Assembly (NCBI GenBank): GCA_000333855.2
Contig: CM007318.1
Location: forward strand, 501,772-565,771
Direction: 5' to 3'
From: Endotrypanum monterogeii
Taxonomy: Eukaryota > Euglenozoa > Kinetoplastea > Trypanosomatida > Trypanosomatidae
DNA length: 64,000 bases
The translations under genes were made by a program, and so were the position numbers. This document shows, one piece after another, positions 17,566 through 26,037 of this stretch (positions are counted from its first letter, which is position 1; the number at the start of each line of letters is the position of its first letter). The notes under the pieces were generated by a model. That model was not told where the DNA came from. It saw only the letters and a list, made by a program, of their open reading frames with translations, and did not search any database.

Positions 17566-18552
17566 TCAAAGCAGTTCTACAGAGTCATCTCCTTCCATCA
17601 GTGTCACGTAAGGGCGAAAAGCTGCCTTGAATGCCACGTGGTCGATTGGGAGGGAAAGATCAATGAGATGCTGCCAGGACTCTTGTCCAGTTTTTTTTAG
17701 GTGCGTAGTCGATAGTGCTTCTTCTGCTGTCTCACCAGAAGATTTTTTGAGCTCCACAGACAATCTAGGGGTCATCTCCTTCGTAGGCCCGCCATCTACG
17801 CTGCTCGGATTTTCTGTACTGGTGGTATTCCAGCGCAGCCGAAGTACCGCATCGTACAGTGGCAACGCCCCCATATCATTTTTTCCCGCAGTGTTTGTGC
17901 GCAGCTCCAGGCAACGGTCCGAAATTTTTTTGCCGAATATCTCCCAATGGTCGCTCCACAAAAACGCCCCGTGTGGGGTGCAATCCACCGAGAGCGCATA
18001 AGGCTCCTCCCAGATAAGTGGGGTTTCCAGAATCCGCTTGTTGTAGATGATCCCTTCCTCCGCGGAGGGGGGGTGCGGGAGACTTGCCAGCGTCGCGGCA
18101 TCGGCCTCGCGTTTTTCACCCGTGGAGGAGACCAAATTTGGAAAGTAAGCTGGTGCGACGCTAATGAGAATGTGAGGTTCATCAGTGGACATAGAGCGAA
18201 GGTGGAAGCTGATGGACCAATTTTGGTAAGCCGCCCAAGCTTGCTCTGCCCATCGAGAGGGGTCGATGCACCGGGGGCCGAAATCACCTGTTTGAGCCGC
18301 TGTGTTGGAGAGAGCGCAGCGGCCGCTAAACGCGTGGTGGGTGCGCCAGGTTGTTGCGCTTTGCGCTTCGGGGGTGCTTAGCAGCTTGCCCTGCGCATCA
18401 AATAGATCATTGTTCCGGTTCGGTTTGTAGAGGTTCCGCGGTGGCTGCAGACGTGTGGATGACCTCTCGTCTGGTGTGGCGCCATTAAGAGGTGAGTCAT
18501 CGTTTTTTTGTGTGGTCGAGAGTCCCTCTGCGTAGGCTTCGAATCCCCACAT
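17566..18552 (-). CDS. Conserved-looking hypothetical protein, 328 aa
   Basis: ATG at 18552, stop at 17566. No signal peptide or membrane span. Residues about 105-328 alternate Trp-containing and hydrophobic strands ('WSISFHLRS', 'HILISVAPAYF', 'YALSVDCTPHGAFLW', 'AVLRLRW') and end with 'FRPYVTLMEGDDSVELL'. This is suggestive of a beta-sandwich such as SPRY/B30.2, but the resemblance is weak and I do not assign it. The first 100 residues are polar and probably disordered. A T14 tract followed by an AG at 18561-18560 lies just upstream, leaving a very short 5' UTR if used. Function unknown. Confidence 0.75.
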   Translation of the reverse strand: MWGFEAYAEGLSTTQKNDDSPLNGATPDERSSTRLQPPRNLYKPNRNNDLFDAQGKLLSTPEAQSATTWRTHHAFSGRCALSNTAAQTGDFGPRCIDPSRWAEQAWAAYQNWSISFHLRSMSTDEPHILISVAPAYFPNLVSSTGEKREADAATLASLPHPPSAEEGIIYNKRILETPLIWEEPYALSVDCTPHGAFLWSDHWEIFGKKISDRCLELRTNTAGKNDMGALPLYDAVLRLRWNTTSTENPSSVDGGPTKEMTPRLSVELKKSSGETAEEALSTTHLKKTGQESWQHLIDLSLPIDHVAFKAAFRPYVTLMEGDDSVELL

Positions 18553-19062
18553 CAGCGCGCTTTTGCAGAGGTGTTTTTATGAGCGCCACAATGAAAAAAA
18601 AAAAAAATGCTGAATGAAACTCAATCAAGGGACGAAAAAATCCAAAGATTTTCAAGTTTCTCTATTTGATGTTGGGTAGGATGAGGCAGCGCGGCGCAAG
18701 GTCGACTTTTACAGTTTCTCTGGGGTAGCGGGTGAGGAGCGTCGTCCATGGGATGAGGGTGTAGGGAAGGAAGAAGAGGGGCAGGGGGCTGGTTGGTAGC
18801 TTGTGGCGGGCAGGCAGACATGTTTACGCACTGAGCGCCATTTAATGTTTTTTTTTTTTCGCTCCCCCTCACTTCTCAGGGAGGTGATTGATTGATACGA
18901 GAGGGAGGGGCGGCAAAGGGATAGGGAGAAATTGTAGCATCATAACCCACTTTAAACGAACCCAAGCACGGGCATAACATGCATCTTTAAACGACTGTGA
19001 CCCTTCTTCATGAAAAGAAAAAAAAATAGAAAATTCGAATTTGAGCCCCCACTCGTGCATCA

Positions 19063-19104
<42 letters not shown>

Positions 19105-19656
19105 ATGTGTGAAAAAAAAGACGGCAAGAGCAGGGCTACGTGGGCCATGTCAGGGGACGCACCACCTGCACCACATTTGCCCCTCTTTCAAGGAAACGTT
19201 TTGCAAAGAATGCTCCACAGCGCCGATAAAGGAGAGCGAGATACGAGAGAAGGCCTATGGACACAAGCTGGCAGAGAGAGAAAAACACGCTCACCGAGGA
19301 GGCGGAGGAAGAGAATGAGGCGGAACACATACACACCATATAAAATATATGCATATATTTCAGGGGTGGGTGACGGGTTTCGCTCCGAAAAATACAAAAC
19401 AAACTATTAGGATGTGCGACTCCTCCCCAGTTCCTCAGAATACAACATATCTCACAGCGCACCGGTCTACCTTCTATGCGTTTTGCTAAGAATGGTTCAT
19501 AGTTACAACATATATATATATATATATATATATACTTATAGAGGAGAGAAAGAGGGAGGGGGGTCGTTACTCGAGCAGATGTGACGCATGTACGCTGCTT
19601 GGCTGACACCCCCTTCCCCCTTTCGTCGAGTCTGGAATTTTTTACTGATTGTCTTG
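18553..19656. other. Spacer between LRR gene and 328-aa gene
   Basis: About 1.1 kb with A runs at about 18594-18607, a T10 run near 18850-18859, and (TA)n tracts at 19066-19095 and 19510-19534. Frames here encode Tyr-Ile repeats and are not supported. Confidence 0.5.
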
Positions 19657-21852
19657 TCACACCCGGCTCGTACGGGAAAAGTACGGCACTGTATCGGCAT
19701 CGTCATTGTCGTTCGCCGACCGTGAGCTAAAAGGGCTCGTTTCTTCATCGTTGAGGTTCTGCGTGGAAATCGGCTGCATACCCGGAGCATAGTTGTCGCC
19801 GGAGTTTATAGCAATTGAAATCTGCGACGCTGCTGCGATTGCATCCATGCTCGGGACACGCTGCGTGCCCTTCAGCAGTGACGGAATACCGCCGACCATT
19901 AAATTTTCCACGTCCTCGCCGTTGCGCTTGATGAGTGTGTTCCCGTTCTGTTGAGAACTGCTGTGGCTGAGAAGTAGAGTGTTAGTGGGCAGGTCTGGCA
20001 TGCTCGCGTTTCTGTGGAATTCGTTTTTTGGGGTTTCCGTTATCGACTTCGCCAGAGGCTCAGAGCTGTCGGTAAGGATGCAAGAGTCGGGAGAAAACAT
20101 GTTGTCGAGCCTCTCCGTTCGCATCGCCATTCCACGCGGGTGTCTGCGTACAGAGGAGTGGTACAAGGACTCGCTAGTCGCAGTGGCCATGCGGTCAGCA
20201 CTGTACTCCCGGTTGGCTAGGAGGAGGTCCTCTAGCTTCATGTCCAGTGCATCATTGCCACTGCGTGTGTACCACACTTGGGCAAGGGTTCGGTTTCCAC
20301 TGCGCTCCATGCAGGCACATAGCTCCTCAAGGTCATCGGTCGCAACGTCTACCCCTAACATCAAAAGACGTGAAAGGGTTCGGTTCTTGTGGAGGCTGCG
20401 AATGATGGGAAGTAGAGCGTGCTGCCGCTTTTCATATGATGGCATCTCAGGGTAGACCGCTGCCGCGACGAGAGACACCTTTTTTCTTGATGAGCTGCGC
20501 AGCTCTGCCAGGTAAGCAGGATGAGCAATGTCATGAGATTGGTAGGAGACATCAAGTAGAGACAGCGCGTTGTTCTTGCTAAGAGCGTCACCGATAACGC
20601 TCAGCGCCTTGCTGGAGAGGTCGCAACCCCGAAGACTGAGGTTAAGCAGGTTTGGCGCCTGCGCGATGCCAATGCAGAGTATTTCCACTGCCTCGTCACT
20701 GAGCGGGAAGCGAAGGGAGAGGGTATTAAGATGACTGGACGCAGAGGTCAGTGCCATGGAAAGCACGTGCATCGGTTGCTGCAGATCTTTTAGTGTCCAG
20801 GAGTCATCAAGCTCATCAAACGTGATGGCCTTGCCGCGTCTTGGCGCCGGTACCGTAACGGGCCCAGCCATGCCCGGCTTGGTGGTGAAGCAATCTTGAA
20901 GACAAAGTTCCTTCAAATCACTGCCGCCAACAGTGGCTTCGAGAAATGTAGTCAACCCATCTGGCGTGAATCCGTTTCGAGCGTAATAGTTGCCGTTGCC
21001 CTTGTACAGAAATGTCTGCAGCTTTGTCGGTCTCTGAATGTACGAAACAATGGCTGCAATATGATTCGCAGCAAGGGTGTCGCGAACGTCATCAACATCG
21101 CCGCCGCCGCCGCTTTGCCCACGGCCCACCTCGAGCTGTTCGAGGTGGGCAAAAAGGTGAGCAGCGGCGGTGAGGGTGGCAATGCCTTCGGAAGTGATCG
21201 TGTTTTCGGTGAGAGCGAGGAGCTTCAACTTGCATGGGAGGTCCTTCTTCAGCATGTTTCGTGCGGTTGCACTTGCTACCACAGCGTTGGGTGCAACATT
21301 GTCCACAAAAAGAGCGCCCTCGTACATGTTCATTCGACTCACAAGTTTGCTTATACCGTCGTCGGTGATATCATTGCCAGAGAAAATTGCGTTCTCAATG
21401 AGGGTGTCGTCCAGAAGAGCACTCATCATCTCCAGAAAGCCGTCGTCGCCAATATGTATCGCGCGCATATCAAGCGTTCGAATGTGGTGAGGCGGCCGCG
21501 TCACCGGTTGTATCGAGTTATTGACCTTAGGGTTCGGCACGACCATGGAAATTCCTTGAATGTGATGAGCAATGACGGAAGCGACAGCGGGACCAATGCC
21601 GGGGGTTTTAATATATTGTCGCCGCCACTTTATAGTGGGTATCGTCGATTCGCCGGCACGGATTGAGTCGGTCAACGCTTGTATTGCCTGCCGCCGTGCG
21701 CGCACCCTCATTTCCTCTGCTGTGGTGGGTTTCACAACAGATTTGCTAGGAAGCTGCATGATGCGCTCTTCTGTTCTGTGCGGTGCACTGGCCGATCTGG
21801 AGGTCGAAGGGGTGATCGCTATCTTTTTCTCCCGCGGGCAACATGAGCCCAT
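19657..21852 (-). CDS. Leucine-rich-repeat protein with N-terminal acylation motif
   Basis: 731 aa from the ATG at 21852. The protein starts MGSCCPREKK: Gly2, Ser3, then Cys4-Cys5 and a basic patch, the pattern of dual N-myristoylation and palmitoylation used for membrane or flagellar targeting in trypanosomatids. Residues about 125-520 contain RNase-inhibitor-type leucine-rich repeats ('IRTLDMRAIHIGDDGFLEMM', 'LIENAIFSGNDITDDGISKLV', 'LKLLALTENTITSEGIATL', 'LLNLSLRGCDLSSKALSVIG', 'NALSLLDVSYQSHD'), a protein-interaction fold. The C-terminal ~200 residues are Ser/Asn-rich and disordered-looking. Codons above 21852 are open only from a TTG, and starting there would hide the acylation site. Partner unknown. 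Confidence 0.82.
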   Translation of the reverse strand: MGSCCPREKKIAITPSTSRSASAPHRTEERIMQLPSKSVVKPTTAEEMRVRARRQAIQALTDSIRAGESTIPTIKWRRQYIKTPGIGPAVASVIAHHIQGISMVVPNPKVNNSIQPVTRPPHHIRTLDMRAIHIGDDGFLEMMSALLDDTLIENAIFSGNDITDDGISKLVSRMNMYEGALFVDNVAPNAVVASATARNMLKKDLPCKLKLLALTENTITSEGIATLTAAAHLFAHLEQLEVGRGQSGGGGDVDDVRDTLAANHIAAIVSYIQRPTKLQTFLYKGNGNYYARNGFTPDGLTTFLEATVGGSDLKELCLQDCFTTKPGMAGPVTVPAPRRGKAITFDELDDSWTLKDLQQPMHVLSMALTSASSHLNTLSLRFPLSDEAVEILCIGIAQAPNLLNLSLRGCDLSSKALSVIGDALSKNNALSLLDVSYQSHDIAHPAYLAELRSSSRKKVSLVAAAVYPEMPSYEKRQHALLPIIRSLHKNRTLSRLLMLGVDVATDDLEELCACMERSGNRTLAQVWYTRSGNDALDMKLEDLLLANREYSADRMATATSESLYHSSVRRHPRGMAMRTERLDNMFSPDSCILTDSSEPLAKSITETPKNEFHRNASMPDLPTNTLLLSHSSSQQNGNTLIKRNGEDVENLMVGGIPSLLKGTQRVPSMDAIAAASQISIAINSGDNYAPGMQPISTQNLNDEETSPFSSRSANDNDDADTVPYFSRTSRV

Positions 21853-23404
21853 TTTCCTAGTGTGTAGGCACGTGTACGTCTGCGTGTGTGGCAATAACGT
21901 TCACCTCTCGATGACGTAGTGGCTTTGTGGGCCTGTTTCCCTCTATCTCACCCGTTTCTCAAAGAAGAGGAATGGTCGTTTGTGCGACGAGCGTCGCAGG
22001 ATTGGCCCATCACCCCTCCTCGTCTATTTACCTCTCGAGCGAGCAAGGATGTATTTCAGTGATGTGCAATGTGGAGGATCGAGGAGAGGTCGGAAAGAGA
22101 GAGAAAAAATACCGAACAGACAAAACCACAACAAAAAGAGGCACAGAAGAGTAGGTGATGATAGATGAATGGAGCGCTCACCAAGACCTTTTTTTTTTTT
22201 TTCGAAATATTTTTTTTTCCGCGACAGTTGTGAGGGTACATAAACACACATGCAGCACTAGATAATAGCTCAAGGAAAAATGGATGGCCAAAAGGACTGC
22301 GCGCTCCTCTCTGAGTCGTGTATTAGTTTTCGAGATGGCCGTGTGCACATTTCTTGTCCGACTCTTGTTTTTTTTTTTTCCCTTTTCTCTTCTGGGTTTG
22401 TCCTCGTGCCATGACGTGGTGTTTTCACACAGGTCGCTCCTCAAATATTATACACAGACATACATATATATGTGTCGGTACACCTGTCTATGTACCGCCA
22501 ATGTTTCTGCGTACATCAATACTAGATTAGGGCACTTGGGGCACAGGTAGTCAAGGGCGGTTGAGATACTCGGTAGGGATTCGAGTAAGGGGGGGGGGGA
22601 TCTGCGCGTGTGTGTATGGAGTGGTCGTGGTTCCTGGTGTACCGAATGTTACTTTGTCAGCCGACAAGGGGGGTGGTCGGCTGACGTTTTTGTTTTCGTA
22701 CTTTGAAAAGTGGAGCGAACATGTATCTTCCTCCACCTTCTCCCCGTCCCTGGGTTACTTATTTGTTTTTTTTTTTATTCGAGGGACAGTACCAGAATCC
22801 TTCACGAGAGCAAGGGGTAGTGGCTATCGCAGCGGATTGGGTATTCGGTTCCAGTGTATATAAAAGGGGAAGGGAGCATGAAGAAGCAGAGGTGTGTGGG
22901 TGTTTGGGGGAAGGGAAGGCACTCGTTAGCCAAGCCCTAGGCCTTTTTTTTTTGGCCAAATGTGTGTTGGATAATATGCGTGCGCGTCTGCATCACATAT
23001 CAGTGATTGGAGGAGTTCAAGAGTCAGGAAAAGGAAGAATAGGGGGTGATGTGGTCTAGTTATAACAAAAAAAAAAGCTATCAGAAGATCATGAAGAGAA
23101 AACACGATGCAAAAGAAGCAAACATATATATTGACAAACGACTATTTCACAGCATAAGAGGTAGTCCGTCAGCAACTTGCAAAGTTTCAGCTGGCGAGAC
23201 CAAGCGTTCATGCTAATCACGTCAGAAACGTCACCAAACCGTACTCTCAACTCTGACGATATGCATGGCGTGGGAAACATGGGGATGAGGTGTGGCAAGC
23301 CATTCACATTCAAAGGAAATATATCTGTGACTGGACAAACGCAGTTCCATAGTCGGAAAAAAAAAACAGAAGCATTTTTTTCTTCCCGTTCCCTGTCGTT
23401 TCGC
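21853..23404. other. Spacer between OsmC-like and LRR genes
   Basis: About 1.55 kb with T runs (about 22190-22202, 22369-22380, 22767-22776), G9-10 near 22589-22598, and a perfect hairpin at 22656-22685 (listed separately). No convincing gene. Confidence 0.5.
22656..22685 (-). other. Perfect 10-bp stem, 10-nt loop hairpin (probable 3' UTR)
   Basis: GTCAGCCGAC at 22656-22665 is the exact reverse complement of 22676-22685, with a 10-base loop (C-rich on the transcript strand). It lies 720 nt after the OsmC-like stop and about 800 nt before the LRR start, so most likely in the 3' UTR or intergenic part of the transcript. Function unknown. Confidence 0.6.
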
Positions 23405-24478
23405 TCACGTAGAGTTGCTTCCAGGCTTCACGGGTGACGAGGGCACACCGGGATTGTTGTTTCTTGATGCAGGCTGTGCCATTTCCACTGTCACGGGTGT
23501 GTGTGGTGCCGACGGCTGAGGGAAGGCGCTGGTCGTTTCCGTCGACCCGTATTTCGCGTCACTCCGGGAGAAGTTCTCTTGAATCGAGCGGGTTTTCATT
23601 TTCTTTAAACCAGTAAGACACAGCTCGTTATCGTCGTCTCGAAGCCTGCCGTTGCTGATGTCTCGATTCCCCCAGCTATCTTTGCGAGAATAAATCCTTC
23701 GAGAGCCTGGCATCCCGGCTGGCATGCCTTCGGCAGTTAGAGAGGGATCGCTGTTGCTGCTTCCGGTACGAATACCATCCCACCTGGTTCCTGTAGCGGA
23801 TTCATCTATTTCCCTCTGCAGCTCCTCCGCACGGCGGACGGATCCCTCTTCCTGCCGGTACACGGCAGCGCTGCCTTGCCGCCACTCGATATGCATACTC
23901 TGGGCCACAGGACATGCCTTGTGAAGCTTTTCAGCGAACGCCATCACCTCCTCGCGCGACGAAGCGGGTGCATCGATGTAGCCAACAACTACTTCCTCAT
24001 ATCCAACCGAGTTGTTGGCAGCTGCCTTCTCAAAGACCATCTGGACATTCTTCACATCAATGCCTTGCTCCAGCGCCACCTCCGCCGCGTGCGAGGCAGT
24101 ACAGTGCTGAAGCAGCGCCATCACCCCTGCCTTCGCCGACGTCATCTGCGCCACACTCTCCTTTGCTTCTTTGAATGAGAGCCGCAGTTTCTCCTTCCAC
24201 GGGAGGTTTGCATGCTTCTGCGCCGCTTCCTCTTGTGCTTTGGCGGATTGCTCACGAAGAACGGACTGGTACATCTCTCGGTGGCGGCGCCGTTTGTCTC
24301 GCATTTCGGGGTTCTCGTTTGGGTCTTCTCCCTTCAAGAAATCAATCGCTTTCGAGGCAGAGTCCACATACAACTTAGAGCTCTCGCTAGCCTTGTAAGA
24401 GAGGTAGGCGGGAAGCTTCTTGAGCTCCTCCGCTAGGACGGAAAATATACCGCATTGCGCGCGTGTCAATCGGTACAT
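23405..24478 (-). CDS. OsmC-like domain protein, probably mitochondrial
   Basis: 357 aa from the ATG at 24478. The N-terminus 'MYRLTRAQCGIF' is short, basic and amphipathic, as in kinetoplastid mitochondrial presequences. Residues 45-110 are a charged helical segment. Residues about 115-200 resemble the OsmC/Ohr fold: 'LLQHCTASHAAEVALEQGIDVKNVQMVFE' around Cys126, and 'FAEKLHKACPVAQSMHIEW' with Cys189, which fit the two reactive cysteines by which OsmC/Ohr proteins reduce organic hydroperoxides. Residues 210-357 are a polar disordered tail with no counterpart in bacterial OsmC. The frame extends above 24478 only through the pyrimidine tract. Domain assignment is by eye and moderate. Confidence 0.65.
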   Translation of the reverse strand: MYRLTRAQCGIFSVLAEELKKLPAYLSYKASESSKLYVDSASKAIDFLKGEDPNENPEMRDKRRRHREMYQSVLREQSAKAQEEAAQKHANLPWKEKLRLSFKEAKESVAQMTSAKAGVMALLQHCTASHAAEVALEQGIDVKNVQMVFEKAAANNSVGYEEVVVGYIDAPASSREEVMAFAEKLHKACPVAQSMHIEWRQGSAAVYRQEEGSVRRAEELQREIDESATGTRWDGIRTGSSNSDPSLTAEGMPAGMPGSRRIYSRKDSWGNRDISNGRLRDDDNELCLTGLKKMKTRSIQENFSRSDAKYGSTETTSAFPQPSAPHTPVTVEMAQPASRNNNPGVPSSPVKPGSNST

Positions 24479-26037
24479 GCCGCTTGAAGTCAGAGTGCCA
24501 CAAGAGGGGAGGGGAGGGAGGCAAGAGGGCTGCACCGCGTTCAAAACAACAAAAAAAAATAAGGAAAAGATGAGATATGTGGAAGGGTGAGAGTCCAAGT
24601 GCTATTCAACGCGGCTACGAAAAAAAAGTGTGCTTCGAATTTTGTTTCCTCAAAAAAAAAAAACACGACAACGCATAAAGTCAGTTTTTCCCTCGTTGCA
24701 GGAAGAAAAAAAACGCGTGGGTGATGTGCGTTTGTGTGCCTGGAGTGGAGAGGTGATTCACGTTAGATATATATTTGGGCGACCCTCACTCTTCCCCGTC
24801 GAAGGCAAACATCCACCAGATCAATGGTGAGAAAAAAATGTGCCCCGACGGCAGTCGACGGGAAGGAGTGTTGCTGAGACGCGCGGCAGACTTTGGTTGA
24901 TCAGAAATTAGTTGGGTTGGAAAGAAAGGGAGGAGCAAAAGGGCGAGTGGGGGAAGGAGGGAGTTGGGTGGGTGTTGCGGCACGCAGGTTTTAGCTGAGT
25001 ATCCAGCACACCGTCTTCCTTCTGGTGACATTTTAAAAAATGATGTCTATCAGCGGAGTAGAGCAAATAAGTTGAAGTGAGATATGTAAACACACGAGCT
25101 GGTCACCTTTGTATCTGTAATGATCTCGTTTTGTACATGTTGTGCAGCACTGCTCTTCTCGCATTTGAACACACATGAATGGAGAGCGGGAAAAGGAGAA
25201 ACCGAACAAACAAACTCACACACTCACACGCATACACACAAAGGATAGACTAGATGGAGAGGGGAGGTAGGAGAACAACTATATATATATATATTTTTTT
25301 TTAATATGTTTGACTGCTAGCAAGTTCTTTACTGTACATGTGCTTGTGCAATGAAATGAACAGAGGCATGTGTTCTAATGAATCGGGGGAGGGGGAGGCA
25401 GGGGACGAAGTTGCTCAGTTTCTCTAGCTCCACCAGAAAGTTGGGCTAAGGGAAAAACAACAACGCAGTCCAAGTAGATATGTGAACGAATGTTAGCCCA
25501 TGTGAACGAAATCATAACTATCGACAATGAATACCGGTGCATATATGTCTCGGGGAGGAAGGGGAAGCTCATGCGACAAAAAATGCCAAATTTTAACGTC
25601 TTCCAATTTGTTTCTTCGAATGTACAACATTATACAACTTCAGTGCCCCCCCCCCCCGCGTTGCGCAACCCCCTTGAAAGACGGTCCAATCACCATTATA
25701 TATGGGTAATAGCTCCGTGTGTACAGCTAGTTGCTACTAGCCCCTTCAGCAGTCAGAAGCGTGCCCCCCCCCCCCATGACAAACTTATATGATTCGGACG
25801 TACGTAGGCGTTACGTAGGCCTGGTCGCTTTCATCTCTTCGGAATCTACTCGGCTGCTGGTGACTCCCATGAAATACTCGCACTCGGAATTTCTGCATAA
25901 AGAGGGGTTGCGCCGCCCTGTTGAGTGAGCGATGTAATGAGCTGCGGTCAAAGAAGAAAAAAAGGGGGAACGTTCTGGTCACCGTTCTTTACCGTGTAAT
26001 GGGATTAACTGCTGCTGCTGCTGTTGCTGGAGCTACC
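24479..26037. other. Spacer between coiled-coil gene and OsmC-like gene
   Basis: About 1.56 kb: (TA)n near 25280-25293, C11-12 runs near 25646-25657 and 25764-25775, A runs near 24651-24663, and a (CTG)n/TTG tract at about 26010-26030 directly 3' of the 859-aa gene. No gene seen. Confidence 0.5.
24530..24560 (-). promoter_or_regulatory. Predicted spliced-leader acceptor of the OsmC-like gene
   Basis: Minus-strand T9-GTTGTTTTG tract followed by GGTGCAG, AG at 24531-24530, 52 nt before the ATG. A second CT-rich tract lies between it and the ATG (AG at 24484-24483), so the site could be alternative. Confidence 0.45.

Noticed and set aside
17512..17700. Tyr-Ile repeat peptides near many spacers
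   Set aside because: Direct translations of (TA)n microsatellites, seen in all spacers with TA tracts.
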